Assembly (NCBI RefSeq): GCF_003002825.1
Contig: NZ_PVTE01000020.1
Coordinates: 1 to 64,000 of the forward strand
Reading direction: 5' to 3'
DNA: 64,000 bases
Source of the DNA: Spirosoma oryzae
GTDB lineage: Bacteria; Bacteroidota; Bacteroidia; Cytophagales; Spirosomataceae
Positions 8,167-17,381 of the stretch are shown here, in pieces. How positions within the stretch are numbered: position 1 is the stretch's first letter; the number at the start of each line of letters is the position of its first letter. A program made the position numbers and the translations under genes. A model generated the notes under the pieces. That model was not told the DNA's origin, did not search any database, and worked only from the letters and a program-made list of their open reading frames with translations.

Positions 8167-10330
8167 AGAACAGATTATCGGGCGCGCCAAACACGTGTCG
8201 TACCTCGTGTTTGCGCTGGCCTTCTGCATTGTCGGGCGGTTGATCTACGTGCAGTATTTCGATACCTATCAGGGCCGCAGCTGGGCGAGCTGGCAGGAGA
8301 AAGATTTTCCGACCATCACGATACCGGCGATGCGGGGCAACATCTACGCCGTCGACGGGAGCCTGATGGCAACGTCGCTGCCTTCCTACGAAGTGGGGCT
8401 GGACCCTACAGTTGCCAAAGAAGATTACTTTCGGTCCAAAGCCGATTCACTGGGGCTGCTGTTGTCGCGCATTTACGGCGACCGATCCCCGCGCGACTAT
8501 ACCGAACTGGTGCGCGATGCCCGTCGGAAAAAGCGGCAGTATGTACTGCTCAGTAATCGGTACGTAACCTTCGCCGAACGGCAGGAAATGCTGAAGTGGC
8601 CGTTCTTCCGGTCGAGCGGGAAAGTGTCGGCGCGGGGCGGGGTACTACGGGCGCATTACGAACGCTACCATCCGTTCGGTACGATGGCGGAACGGACCAT
8701 CGGTAATCTCGATCCCGAAACCCACCGGGGGCAGCGTGGGCTGGAAGCCAGTTTCCAAACGGCACTGGCCGGGCGCGATGCCGTCGGGGAAGCCGAAAAG
8801 CTATCGGGGGGTGTCTACAAACCCGTTGTCGACGGACCGGATATGAAGCCCGAACCCGGTATGGATCTTCACACGACGATCGACGTCAACTATCAGGACA
8901 TGGCCGAATCGGCATTACGGACGACGCTGGAAAAATATCAGGCGGCTAAAGGGTGCGTCGTGGTGATGGAAGTCAATACCGGCGAAATCCGGGCGATGGC
9001 GAACCTGAGCCGGGTCGATGGGAAAAACGGTCCCCGCTATATCGAAACGTTCAACCACGCGTTGGCGGGCGGCACCGATCCCGGTTCGACTTTCAAGCTG
9101 GCGACGATGATGGCGATGCTGGAACGGAAAGTCGTGTCGCTGAATCAGTCCGTTGCGACAGGCGATGGCATTGCCAAGTGGGGTACGCGTACCATCCGCG
9201 ACGCCCACCGCGTTGGTTTTGGTACGATTACGGCGCGACAGGTGTTCGAGAAATCGTCGAACGTGGGTGTTCACCTACTCATGCGCAATTATTTCTACCG
9301 CCATCCCGACGACTTCTGTCGGTTGCTGCGTCAGTTTCATCTGGATAAAAAAACGGGTATTCACATGCTCGGTGAAGCGCAGCCGCTGCTGCCGAACCCG
9401 CAGATGAAAGGCTGGAGCGGTCAGTCGGCACCGTCGCTGGCGCTTGGCTACGAGATGCGGCAGACACCACTGCAAATGCTGACGCTGTACAATGCCATTG
9501 CGAACGATGGCTACTGGGTACGGCCCATGCTGGTGCGGCAGGTCAAACTGGCCGATGAAGTTAAGGTAGACAATAAGCCCTACGTATCGTCGGAACGGAT
9601 TTGCTCGCTGTCGACGGTTCGTCAGGTGCAAAGCCTGCTGCGGGGGGTTGTCGAAAACGGAACGGCGAAAAAGATCGCGAGTCCGTACTACGCGATTGCC
9701 GGGAAAACCGGTACGGCCCAGAAAATCATCAATGGGAAATATCAGGTCGGTAAATACAGCGTTTCGTTCATTGGGTACTTCCCGGCTAATAAACCCAAAT
9801 ACAGCATGGTCGCGATGGTCGACAGCCCGCAGGGTGACAATATCGACCTGCTCTACGCCGGAGCCGTGGCCGCTCCGGTATTTAAGGAGGTTGCCGACCG
9901 GATCATGGCGTACGACGTGCAGATTCAGAAACCCGTGCGTGCCAAAAATCAGGTCGACGGTCCGGCCCTGATGGCCGGTTATGCCGACGATTTACACACC
10001 ATCGATTCGGTGTTGGGTGTCAAGCAGCGTGTAGGTATCGAAGGCTGGGTCGAAGCCAGCAAAAAAGGGCACTGGGTCGAGCGGAGCACCCGTGCCGATC
10101 AAGTGCCCGACGTACGGGGGCTTAGTCTGCGCGATGCCTTGTTCCTGCTCGAAAACCGGGGTCTGCGGGTTGCCATACAGGGCCGGGGTAAAGTCACCGA
10201 ACAATCGGTCGAGCCGGGTACAGTCATCAAACAAACCCCCGGCCGGCAGATCAGCCTGACGCTCAAAGAACCTGTGCTGGCGTCGAAAGCCGACAGTACG
10301 ACCACCGCCACCAAACGGCATTCAACCTAA
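8153..10330 (+). CDS. ftsI: Division-specific penicillin-binding protein (FtsI/PBP3 type) with PASTA domain
   Basis: 725 residues. A membrane anchor (about 15-36) precedes a class B PBP dimerisation module (about 55-230) and the transpeptidase domain with all three active-site motifs: STFK (312-315, nucleophile Ser312), SSN (368-370) and KTGT (518-521). A single PASTA domain follows (about 650-704, VPDVRGLSLRDAL). The enzyme cross-links septal peptidoglycan on the periplasmic face and works with FtsW and FtsL. The start overlaps ftsL by 14 bases. The expected downstream murE is absent; a DUF2911 gene follows 21 bases later instead. Confidence 0.95.
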   Translation: MANHKEQIIGRAKHVSYLVFALAFCIVGRLIYVQYFDTYQGRSWASWQEKDFPTITIPAMRGNIYAVDGSLMATSLPSYEVGLDPTVAKEDYFRSKADSLGLLLSRIYGDRSPRDYTELVRDARRKKRQYVLLSNRYVTFAERQEMLKWPFFRSSGKVSARGGVLRAHYERYHPFGTMAERTIGNLDPETHRGQRGLEASFQTALAGRDAVGEAEKLSGGVYKPVVDGPDMKPEPGMDLHTTIDVNYQDMAESALRTTLEKYQAAKGCVVVMEVNTGEIRAMANLSRVDGKNGPRYIETFNHALAGGTDPGSTFKLATMMAMLERKVVSLNQSVATGDGIAKWGTRTIRDAHRVGFGTITARQVFEKSSNVGVHLLMRNYFYRHPDDFCRLLRQFHLDKKTGIHMLGEAQPLLPNPQMKGWSGQSAPSLALGYEMRQTPLQMLTLYNAIANDGYWVRPMLVRQVKLADEVKVDNKPYVSSERICSLSTVRQVQSLLRGVVENGTAKKIASPYYAIAGKTGTAQKIINGKYQVGKYSVSFIGYFPANKPKYSMVAMVDSPQGDNIDLLYAGAVAAPVFKEVADRIMAYDVQIQKPVRAKNQVDGPALMAGYADDLHTIDSVLGVKQRVGIEGWVEASKKGHWVERSTRADQVPDVRGLSLRDALFLLENRGLRVAIQGRGKVTEQSVEPGTVIKQTPGRQISLTLKEPVLASKADSTTTATKRHST

Positions 10331-10351
10331 CTCCCTCACGCGCGTAATTCC

Positions 10352-10885
10352 ATGAAACGAATCCTGATTATCATCGGCGTCATCGCCGTCGTCCTGCTGG
10401 CGGGCTATCTGACCCTGCGTGGCATCACCAAGTCGAAAAGTCCCGAAGCTGTCGCCCAGGTCAACCAAAACGGCCTGTCGATCCGCGTCGACTATTGCCA
10501 ACCGTATAAAAAAGGGCGGAAGATTTTCGGTGGTCTGGTTCCCTACGGACAGGTATGGCGAACGGGTGCCAACGAAGCGACGGTGATCGACTTCGATCAG
10601 GATGTATTCGTAGCTGGTCAACCGCTTGCCGAAGGTAAGTACTCGCTCTGGACCATCCCGTCGCAGGGGGGCTGGATTGCGATTTTCAACCGTGAAACCG
10701 GGCAGTGGGGCACAAATTACGATCAGACCAAAGATGCACTGCGCGTGCCGGTGCCGGTACGTACCCGGTCGCGGGTAGCCGAGCAGTTCTACATCAGCTT
10801 CGTGCCCGACAACGAAGGAACCGACATGGTGCTGGCCTGGGATAAAACCGAAGCCGTCGTGCCGATTCGTAAGCGGGACAAGTAA
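10352..10885 (+). CDS. DUF2911 protein with N-terminal membrane anchor
   Basis: 177 residues. One hydrophobic helix at the N terminus (about 4-22) is followed by a globular domain with the DUF2911 pattern: a GLVPYGQVWRTGANEAT segment, then LAEGKYSLWTIP and a tryptophan-rich strand (GGWIAIFN). The domain probably faces the periplasm. Function is unknown. It lies only 21 bases after ftsI and is likely in the same transcript. Its stop codon at 10883-10885 abuts the stop codon of the convergent esterase gene with no spacer. Confidence 0.88.
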   Translation: MKRILIIIGVIAVVLLAGYLTLRGITKSKSPEAVAQVNQNGLSIRVDYCQPYKKGRKIFGGLVPYGQVWRTGANEATVIDFDQDVFVAGQPLAEGKYSLWTIPSQGGWIAIFNRETGQWGTNYDQTKDALRVPVPVRTRSRVAEQFYISFVPDNEGTDMVLAWDKTEAVVPIRKRDK

Positions 10886-11836
10886 TCAGCGGTGAAACTC
10901 CGTTGCGAAAAAGCGGAGTACGTCGGGCAAGCTGCTGCGCCAGTACGCCCAGTTGTGTGCGCCATTGCGAACGCGGTACTCGTGCGGAATCTGCCGTTTG
11001 GTCAGGGCAATGTGTAACACCGCGTTGCCTTCGCTAAGGGCATCATCGTCGCCACAGTCGATGTACCAGCGTACCTTCTGCAAATCAGCAACGGGAGCCG
11101 ATTGGGCCAGCGTGATCGGACTGTTCCGTTTCCAGGTCAGTGTCAGCCGGTCGTTGCCATTGACGGGGCCACTCATGACGGGCCCCAGCGTCTGGTTGTA
11201 GCGCTCGGCTGGCATGGCGGCTATCATTTCGTCGGTGCGGGCGGCCGCACTCAGAGCCGCACAGGAACCGAACAGATTCGGGTGATGCATCGCCAGAACC
11301 AGCGAGCCAAAGCCCCCCATCGACAGACCTGAGATCGCCCGAAATTCACGCTGGGTACGTGTTCGAAACGTCGAGTCGATGTGCGGGATCAGTTCCTGCA
11401 CGAACATATCCTCGTAACGGACCTGCTGACGAAAGTCGTTGATGAAATAACTGGTGCCACCGTTGGGCATCACCACGATGCAGGGGGCCAGTTCGCCCGA
11501 CCGAACGCCCTCATCGATCGTACGGTCGGCCTCACCAAACTGCACCCAGCTCGTTTCGTTGTCACCGTAGCCGTGCAGCAGATACACGACGGGGTAGCGT
11601 CGGTTCGAGGTATAATAGTCGGGCGGCAGATAAATCGAGTAGCGCACCGCCTGATTCATGATCGAACTGCGCACGACCATACCTTCCAGCAGCCGGGCCT
11701 GTGGGGCTGCTACGACTGGCACGGGCGTATTGGTCGTAGCCGGATTGGTAAGCTGCGCCCGTCGGCGCGATTGGGCTGATGTCGGTCGTAGCGTGACGGC
11801 CAGCAGAAGACAGAGAAGCAAGCGGGCAGTAGGCAT
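10886..11836 (-). CDS. Exported esterase of the esterase-D/antigen 85 fold
   Basis: 316 residues with a signal peptide (cleavage near TSAQS, about residue 22). The alpha/beta-hydrolase elements are clear: YPVVYLLHGYGDNETSW near 80-100 for the oxyanion region, GLSMGGFGS for the nucleophile elbow (Ser in GLSMG), an acid in the WYIDCGDDD strand and a late histidine in GAHNWAYW. The family (PF00756-like) includes feruloyl and acetylxylan esterases and S-formylglutathione hydrolase; export argues for a carbohydrate ester or similar substrate. The exact substrate cannot be read from the sequence. It converges on the DUF2911 gene with no intergenic space. Confidence 0.88.
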   Translation of the reverse strand: MPTARLLLCLLLAVTLRPTSAQSRRRAQLTNPATTNTPVPVVAAPQARLLEGMVVRSSIMNQAVRYSIYLPPDYYTSNRRYPVVYLLHGYGDNETSWVQFGEADRTIDEGVRSGELAPCIVVMPNGGTSYFINDFRQQVRYEDMFVQELIPHIDSTFRTRTQREFRAISGLSMGGFGSLVLAMHHPNLFGSCAALSAAARTDEMIAAMPAERYNQTLGPVMSGPVNGNDRLTLTWKRNSPITLAQSAPVADLQKVRWYIDCGDDDALSEGNAVLHIALTKRQIPHEYRVRNGAHNWAYWRSSLPDVLRFFATEFHR

Positions 11837-12202
11837 AGCGTAGGAAGATAGAAAGCAACGGAATGGGTATGTACTCGTTGCCGACAGGTCGGGTTGGTTA
11901 CGAGGTCGTAAGCGCAGTACAGCCTGCTGGTTACGGGTTTGTTCAGGAGATAAACGCCCGGATGTCGTAAAATGCTTATCGCCTGAATGCTTTTTTCGTA
12001 GCTTTCAGTAGCTGAAGCCGGACAACTGGCAACCCGATTCAGGAGAATAGCGTCTGTCAGACACTAAGCGATACGTCCTTTTTCTGATTAGTGAACAAAT
12101 TCAGTGGGAACGAAAACAAAATTTGCGGTTTGCATCTTGTCAATCCGTATTAAATATGCCTACTTTCGGGCAAGCTAATCCAAATGACAATCAGTATGAT
12201 TT
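11837..12202. other. 366-bp divergent intergenic region
   Basis: This separates the minus-strand esterase from the plus-strand NtrC-like regulator. The right half is AT-rich and carries a candidate promoter (12137-12168). No open frame of credible composition and no strong hairpin was seen in the left half. Confidence 0.45.
12137..12168 (+). promoter_or_regulatory. Candidate sigma-A-type promoter of the NtrC-like gene
   Basis: A TTG at 12137-12139 lies 21 bases before TACTTTCG (12161-12168), which fits the Bacteroidota -7 box TAnnTTTG with one mismatch. The start codon follows 34 bases later. This is a weak pattern match, not proof. Confidence 0.35.
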
Positions 12203-13354
12203 ATGGCTAAACTGCTCATCGTTGACGACGAAAAAGCTATCCGGTCAGCTTTGCGTGACATTCTGGAATACGAAGGCTACGAAATTGACGAAGCCCGCGA
12301 CGGAGAAGAGGGGTTGGGAATGTTACAACGCACGCAGTACGATGTAGCACTTTGTGACATTGCCATGCCGAAACTGAACGGGCTGGAGATGCTTCAAAAG
12401 GCGCGTGAAAGCAGCAAAGGCACCCAATTTGTGATGATATCGGCCTACGGCAACGTGGAAAATGCGGTCGAAGCGACGAAAAGTGGAGCCTTCGATTTCA
12501 TTACCAAGCCACCTGATCTGAACCGGCTGCTGATTACCATTCGCAATGCCATCGAGCGGGCCAAGCTCGAACAGGAGACCAAGACGCTCAAGAAACGGAT
12601 CTACAAACTCAACGAGATTGTGGGTGAGTCCGACCCGATCCGGCGTGTTAAAGAAACCATCAACCGCGTTGCGGCTACCGAAGCGCGCGTCCTGATTACG
12701 GGGCCCAACGGGTCGGGTAAAGAGATGGTTGCCAAGCAGATTCACGAAAAAGGCAGCCGTTCGGCTATGTCGCTCGTGGAGGTTAACTGTGCGGCTATTC
12801 CCAGCGAGCTGATCGAAAGCGAACTCTTCGGCCACGAGAAAGGAGCCTTCACCGGAGCTGCGGCCCGACGTGTGGGTAAGTTCGAACAGGCCGACGGCGG
12901 TACGCTCTTTCTCGATGAGATCGGGGACATGAGCCTGTCGGCACAGGCCAAAGTACTGCGCGCCCTACAGGAAAACAAAATTACCCGCGTCGGGGGCGAC
13001 AAAGAAATCAAGGTAAACGTACGGGTAATCGCGGCTACGAATAAGGACTTACGGCAGGAGATCGCCAACGGTAACTTCCGTGAGGACTTGTTTCACCGGT
13101 TAAGCGTTATTGTCATTCACGTACCACCCCTCGCCGATCGTCGGGGTGATATTCCATTACTGACCGACAAATTTTTACAGGACATCGCTACCGAGTACGG
13201 CGCGACGGCCAAGGACCTCACATCCGACGCGATGACGTATCTGCAATCGTTGCCGTGGACGGGGAATGTTCGCGAGCTACGCAACGTTGTCGAGCGGCTT
13301 GTGATTATGTGTGGCGACGAAATCAACCTCGAAGACGTACGCGCGTATGCGTAA
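12203..13354 (+). CDS. Sigma-54-dependent response regulator, REC-AAA+ without visible HTH
   Basis: 383 residues. A receiver domain (1-120) has the acidic pocket (DDE at 8-10) and the phosphoacceptor Asp52. An AAA+ domain (about 137-375) has Walker A GPNGSGKE (167-174), the sigma-54 contact loop GAFTGA (214-219), Walker B LFLDEIGD (235-242) and the WTGNVREL sensor II. The protein ends about ten residues after that, at EDVRAYA, where NtrC-family members normally carry a Fis-type helix-turn-helix. DNA targeting is therefore unexplained. No partner kinase is adjacent. Its stop is followed at once by an intergenic palindrome. Confidence 0.93.
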   Translation: MAKLLIVDDEKAIRSALRDILEYEGYEIDEARDGEEGLGMLQRTQYDVALCDIAMPKLNGLEMLQKARESSKGTQFVMISAYGNVENAVEATKSGAFDFITKPPDLNRLLITIRNAIERAKLEQETKTLKKRIYKLNEIVGESDPIRRVKETINRVAATEARVLITGPNGSGKEMVAKQIHEKGSRSAMSLVEVNCAAIPSELIESELFGHEKGAFTGAAARRVGKFEQADGGTLFLDEIGDMSLSAQAKVLRALQENKITRVGGDKEIKVNVRVIAATNKDLRQEIANGNFREDLFHRLSVIVIHVPPLADRRGDIPLLTDKFLQDIATEYGATAKDLTSDAMTYLQSLPWTGNVRELRNVVERLVIMCGDEINLEDVRAYA

Positions 13355-13440
13355 TTGAATGAACGAGTGACGGAATGATTGAATGAGTCTATGCGCCAGC
13401 CCACTCAATCATTCTATCATTCCATCACTCATTCATTCAA
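13355..13440. repeat. Word-repeat palindrome built on GAATGA
   Basis: Left arm 13355-13388 and right arm 13403-13440 are mirrored. Each is a run of GAATGA/GAGTGA-like words; the outer 23 bases pair with two mismatches and the inner part is offset by a four-base indel. It fills the gap between the convergent NtrC-like and LuxE-like genes, starting on the base after one stop codon and ending on the base before the other. The last codons of the minus-strand gene (AATGATTGAG) are made of the same word. Confidence 0.8.
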
Positions 13441-14547
13441 CTACTCAATCATTAAATTACATCCCCTGATGTCGGAATTGTCGAAACGGCCGATGACGCG
13501 GAAACTGCCGTCTGTACCGACGTATTGACCGAGGTCCTGCGTCTCGATAAAGGAGCAGGAGTCGAGGTTGGCGAGGTCGATGACGTTGATGCCTCCCGAT
13601 CGGGTATGGCCGTCCGGGTATATTGCAAAGGGGTCGTTGATGTCGCGCAGCAGGATTTGCAGCGTTGGGCTGGGTCGAAAAACGCCCTCCCCTGTTGAGT
13701 AAGCCTGGGAGAGCAATTCGGTCATGCCGTACTCCGAATGAATACGCGGGATGTGCAACCGGTCGGTCAGCAGTTGGTGTACCTCATCGCGCAGTAGTTC
13801 TTTCCGACGTCCTTTCATACCGCCCGTTTCCATAACAATCAGATTCGGATTGTGGCGCAGGAACGACAGATCGACGCCGGATTCCGCCCAGTCGAGCAGG
13901 CCAAACGTGACCCCGATCAGGAGTACGCGCGGGGCGTCGGGTTGCTCGCTCAACTGCTTCAGCCGCGCGGTCAATTCGCTGTGATCGTTCAGAAAAAAGC
14001 CCGATAGCGGGTGGGCGGAACGGCTCATAAATTGGCGAACCATATACACCAGCGACGAGTTATTTCGTTCAAGATACGACGGTAACAGTGCCAGAATCGC
14101 CAGCTGATCGAGAGGCCCGTAGGTCTCCTCGAAAATGCGGATACTGACAGCGTCATACAGCGCCGGGTCGGCAACATAGTGTCGGCTGGTTTGGTCGCCG
14201 GTCGTACCGCTACTGGCAAACGTCAGCAGCGAATCTGTCGGGTCCGGAATCGCCTGTGCGCTCGCTAAAACAGGTTGCGTTTTAAAGAAGCCAATGGGCA
14301 TGAACGGAATCTGACGCAGACTGGTAACGGTCTCGGACCGAACGTTCAGCAGGCCGAGGTAGCGGCTGTAGACCGGATTATACACGGCCTGATACCGGAA
14401 CACGTCCAGCGCCAATGTATCAAAAGAGGCCGTGTCGACGTGTATGATGCGCGAACGGAGGGCCTGCCGCCGGGCCGTAACATCGATAGAAAGCGGAAAC
14501 GGAAACGACAAAATAACGGATACGTTTATATTGCAACACGAGTACAA
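13441..14547 (-). CDS. LuxE-like acyl-protein synthetase domain protein
   Basis: Up to 368 residues. The adenylate-forming fold is seen in LTFASSGTTGDQTSRH (about 108-123), the METGGMKGRRKEL segment (about 238-250) and the SEYGMTELLSQAY segment (about 269-281), which match the LuxE/acyl-protein synthetase family that activates fatty acids with ATP. No luxC or luxD partner is nearby, so the natural substrate is not luciferase-related; some homologues belong to lipid or polysaccharide modification. The true start is uncertain: the first 25 residues read poorly and the ATG at 14547 would leave only four bases to the divergent lipoprotein gene. A start nearer 14460-14510 is likely. Confidence 0.82.
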   Translation of the reverse strand: MYSCCNINVSVILSFPFPLSIDVTARRQALRSRIIHVDTASFDTLALDVFRYQAVYNPVYSRYLGLLNVRSETVTSLRQIPFMPIGFFKTQPVLASAQAIPDPTDSLLTFASSGTTGDQTSRHYVADPALYDAVSIRIFEETYGPLDQLAILALLPSYLERNNSSLVYMVRQFMSRSAHPLSGFFLNDHSELTARLKQLSEQPDAPRVLLIGVTFGLLDWAESGVDLSFLRHNPNLIVMETGGMKGRRKELLRDEVHQLLTDRLHIPRIHSEYGMTELLSQAYSTGEGVFRPSPTLQILLRDINDPFAIYPDGHTRSGGINVIDLANLDSCSFIETQDLGQYVGTDGSFRVIGRFDNSDIRGCNLMIE

Positions 14548-14551
14548 CAGT

Positions 14552-15097
14552 ATGCGCCGGAAACAAATTCAACCGTACGTGCTCACGATAGGCATGGCTT
14601 TGCTGATGATGGGCTGTTTCAACGAGCCCAATTATTCCAATACGCCCGCTATCGACTTCCGTAGTATCTTCCCGTATGAGATTGCGGCCGGTTCCGGCGT
14701 CGGACAGTCCCGGCGCGACTCAATCGTAATTACGGTTGGGTTTAAGGATGGTGACGGCGATCTGGGGGTTTCGCTGCCCGTGTCGAAAGCCGATTCTGCC
14801 TTGTACACCAGTAACGGCGGTTGGGGGAATTACCGAATTCGTACGTTCCGGCTCGTGCGGGGGCAGTATCAGGAAGTAATCATTCCGGTTAACACTACGC
14901 TGTACTTCCCCGACCTGACGGCGAACAAGCCGAAAGGCCCCATCGAAGGAACGCTGGATTTCAGCACGATTTTTCAGTATGGTACCAGTTATCAGCTTTA
15001 CCCGGTCAAGTTCCAGATTCAGATTCGCGATCGCGCACTGAACGTTTCCAATACGATCGAAACCGATACGATTTCGGTACCATTCCCCCGAAACTAA
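14552..15097 (+). CDS. Predicted lipoprotein, unknown function
   Basis: 181 residues from the ATG at 14552. A short signal sequence ends in the lipobox MMGC, with the lipidated Cys at 22. The mature part has beta-rich segments, including SIVITVGFKDGDGDLGVSLP, which resembles the DGDGDLG motif seen in many Bacteroidota cell-surface lipoproteins of unknown role. There is no catalytic signature. A frame extension upstream to 14432 exists but overlaps the divergent gene and spoils the signal sequence. A strong hairpin follows the stop codon. Confidence 0.8.
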   Translation: MRRKQIQPYVLTIGMALLMMGCFNEPNYSNTPAIDFRSIFPYEIAAGSGVGQSRRDSIVITVGFKDGDGDLGVSLPVSKADSALYTSNGGWGNYRIRTFRLVRGQYQEVIIPVNTTLYFPDLTANKPKGPIEGTLDFSTIFQYGTSYQLYPVKFQIQIRDRALNVSNTIETDTISVPFPRN

Positions 15098-15111
15098 AGC
15101 GATTACGCATA

Positions 15112-15170
15112 CAGAAGCCGGGCCTGCGCCGAACGGATAGTACATCCATTCGGCGCAGGCCTGGCTTCTG
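15112..15170. terminator. Long hairpin between convergent genes
   Basis: Arms at about 15112-15139 and 15144-15170 pair over about 26 bases with few mismatches (CAGAAGCC...GCGCCGAA). It lies between the lipoprotein gene (plus) and the GDP-fucose synthase gene (minus) and probably terminates transcripts from both sides, though no strong U-tract is present. Confidence 0.6.
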
Positions 15171-15213
15171 TTAGTGGTTGGTAAAACAGTAGGCGCTACA
15201 AACCAGTGTTATG

Positions 15214-16155
15214 CTATTCTACGTACAGGACTTCGTTGGCCAGGAAATCCTGGTAGGTACGTTCGATACCGTCGCCGAGGTCGGTAGTGTGTTTCCAGCC
15301 CATTGCGTGCAGGCGCGACACGTCCATCAGTTTGCGGGGTGTACCGTCGGGCTTGCTGCTGTCCCAGCGTAATTCGCCCTCATAGCCGACCGCTTTCTGC
15401 ACCATTTCAGCCAGCTCACGAATCGTGACGTCTTCACCCGTACCGATGTTAACGAACTGCTCACCATCGTACGAATTCATCAGGTAAACACAGGCATCGG
15501 CCAGATCGTCGGCGTGCAGGAACTCGCGCCGGGGCGATCCCGTACCCCATACTTCAACGGTTGGCTGATCGTTGATCTTCGCTTCGTGGAATTTGCGAAT
15601 CAGCGCGGGTAGTACGTGCGAACCTTGCAGGTTGTAATTATCGTTAGGACCGTACAGGTTCGTCGGCATGGCCGAGATGAAATTGGCCCCGTACTGACTC
15701 CGGTAGGCTTCGCAAAGTTTGATCCCGGCAATCTTGGCGATGGCGTACGGCTCGTTGGTCGGTTCCAGAAAACCGCTGAGCAGGTATTCTTCCTTGAGTG
15801 GCTGCTCGGCCATTTTCGGGTAGATACACGATGAACCGAGGAACAGTAGTTTCGTGACACCCGATTTATAGGCACTATGGATGATGTTGGCTTCGATCAT
15901 CAGGTTATCGTACAGAAACTCGGCACGATAGATGTTATTGGCCAGGATGCCACCTACTTTAGCGGCTGCCAGGAAAACGTAGTCGGGGCGCTCGGTGTCA
16001 AAAAACGAAGCGACGGCTTCCTGATTCCGAAGGTCCAGCTCTGATGATGTACGGGTAATTATAGTTTCATGGCCGTCGGCTTCCAGCTTACGAACGATGG
16101 CCGAACCAACCATGCCCCGATGACCGGCAACATAGATGCGCGCTTGTTTTTCCAC
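15214..16155 (-). CDS. fcl: GDP-L-fucose synthase
   Basis: About 313 residues from a GTG at 16155; an ATG at 16206 would add 17 residues before the conserved [18 protein letters not shown]. The NADP-binding GHRGMVGS loop is followed by FLGSSCIYP and a catalytic YAIAKIAG (Tyr-x3-Lys of the extended SDR family). [10 protein letters not shown] and [15 protein letters not shown] are diagnostic of the epimerase/reductase that turns GDP-4-keto-6-deoxymannose into GDP-fucose, a precursor for surface glycans. The usual partner gmd is not in the window. Alternative identity as another GDP-sugar reductase is unlikely given the motifs. Confidence 0.94.
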   Translation of the reverse strand: MEKQARIYVAGHRGMVGSAIVRKLEADGHETIITRTSSELDLRNQEAVASFFDTERPDYVFLAAAKVGGILANNIYRAEFLYDNLMIEANIIHSAYKSGVTKLLFLGSSCIYPKMAEQPLKEEYLLSGFLEPTNEPYAIAKIAGIKLCEAYRSQYGANFISAMPTNLYGPNDNYNLQGSHVLPALIRKFHEAKINDQPTVEVWGTGSPRREFLHADDLADACVYLMNSYDGEQFVNIGTGEDVTIRELAEMVQKAVGYEGELRWDSSKPDGTPRKLMDVSRLHAMGWKHTTDLGDGIERTYQDFLANEVLYVE

Positions 16156-16271
16156 AGCAGTTGTATTCTTATCTACACCGAATCCGTCGGCAAGGCGGTT
16201 GAACAAAATAATCGTGCTCCGGGGAGCGTTGCAAAATTAATAAACTTACTGTACTAATTGCCGCTGTAACC

Positions 16272-17255
16272 ATGACCTCACTGGCACATAACTACTTACT
16301 GGTCGGCGTTTTACTAGGATTTACATTAACGGGTAAGGCGCAGACGACCGAACCCGCTTCGCTGACCACAGCCGCCAAACCCGTACTGGAGTCGTCTGGC
16401 ACAACATCCATGCCCGCGTCGCTGACCACGCTGGGGCTGCCCAGTATGTCGTCGCTGAAAGAGCAAAAAGATGCGTACGTGGCCAGCGTAGCCGACCTGG
16501 GGTTGAAGCTGAAGCAGCTGAAAAAAATAAAGGAGAACCGGAAGTCGAAAGCCAAACTGTCGAAAACCGAATACGAAGGCCTTTCGATGATTAAAGCGTA
16601 CACGAAAATCGGTAGTGGCGACCGGACCATCGTCGAAGAGTTTCACGTGCTCAAAGACAATAATGCTGCTAAGCCAGCGACGTTCGTCCGCGACGTGTAC
16701 CGCTACTACCAGCGGACGGGACGGGTGTCGAGCGCGGTGGTGAAAGATGAAGGAAGCGGCTTACTGCTGCATGGTCCCTATAAGCGTTTCCAGAACGGCG
16801 ACCTGATCGAAGAAGGAAATTACTATGCCGGGATGAAAGACGGACGCTGGGAACGCTACGATCCGCACTTCATGCTGATCGATAAAACCCACTGGCAACG
16901 GGGTGTCCCGGCTGGATCGATCGTGTCATTCTACGATTCGACGCGTACCAAAATCAGGGAAATCGTACCGATGGAATATGGCAAGGTAAAAGGTACGTAC
17001 ATGGCTTTTTACGAAAATGGGCTGCTGGCGGAAGAAGGCAAGTACGACAACGGCATCAAGATTGGCCGTTGGACGGAGTTTTACCCGATTAGCCCCAGTG
17101 GTCGCCGGATGCGCAAGAAAGTAATGCAATACGGTACCGATCAGTGGGATACGAATTTTGAACCCTATGTTATCTCGGAGTGGGATGAAAAGGGGAAAGC
17201 TACCTACGAACGCGGTAAAGAGAAAGTCGTTGAGGAGGAAGAAGCCAGCAATTAG
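16272..17255 (+). CDS. Exported MORN-like repeat protein
   Basis: 327 residues with a signal peptide (cleavage near GKAQT). The first third is low-complexity Ser/Thr/Ala and Lys-rich helix. The C-terminal part carries repeats of the YwqK/MORN-variant type: LHGPYKRFQNGDLIEEGNYY, KDGRWERYDP, GTYMAFYENGLLAEEGKYD and IGRWTEFYP. Such repeats form beta-hairpin stacks at membranes or between proteins. Its role is unknown. It is monocistronic as far as the sequence shows, with an intrinsic terminator downstream at 17302. Confidence 0.85.
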   Translation: MTSLAHNYLLVGVLLGFTLTGKAQTTEPASLTTAAKPVLESSGTTSMPASLTTLGLPSMSSLKEQKDAYVASVADLGLKLKQLKKIKENRKSKAKLSKTEYEGLSMIKAYTKIGSGDRTIVEEFHVLKDNNAAKPATFVRDVYRYYQRTGRVSSAVVKDEGSGLLLHGPYKRFQNGDLIEEGNYYAGMKDGRWERYDPHFMLIDKTHWQRGVPAGSIVSFYDSTRTKIREIVPMEYGKVKGTYMAFYENGLLAEEGKYDNGIKIGRWTEFYPISPSGRRMRKKVMQYGTDQWDTNFEPYVISEWDEKGKATYERGKEKVVEEEEASN

Positions 17256-17301
17256 TCTTGCAGCGTCGGGTTGAAGCCCGGCGCGATCGAAACAGATACA
17301 G

Positions 17302-17331
17302 GCACCTGGTTTCAACCCGGTGCTTTTTTTT
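17302..17331 (+). terminator. Intrinsic terminator of the MORN-like gene
   Basis: Stem GCACC(TGG) at 17302 pairs with GGTGC at 17319-17323 and is followed by eight T (17324-17331). The stem and loop contain the GGTTTCAACCC unit, so the terminator is itself a member of the GGGTTGAAACCC repeat family; another copy lies at about 17264-17284. Confidence 0.8.
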
Positions 17332-17381
17332 GGGTCAGTGTACGTTAGGTACTACTTGCCAGACTATCACTGTAGTAAACG

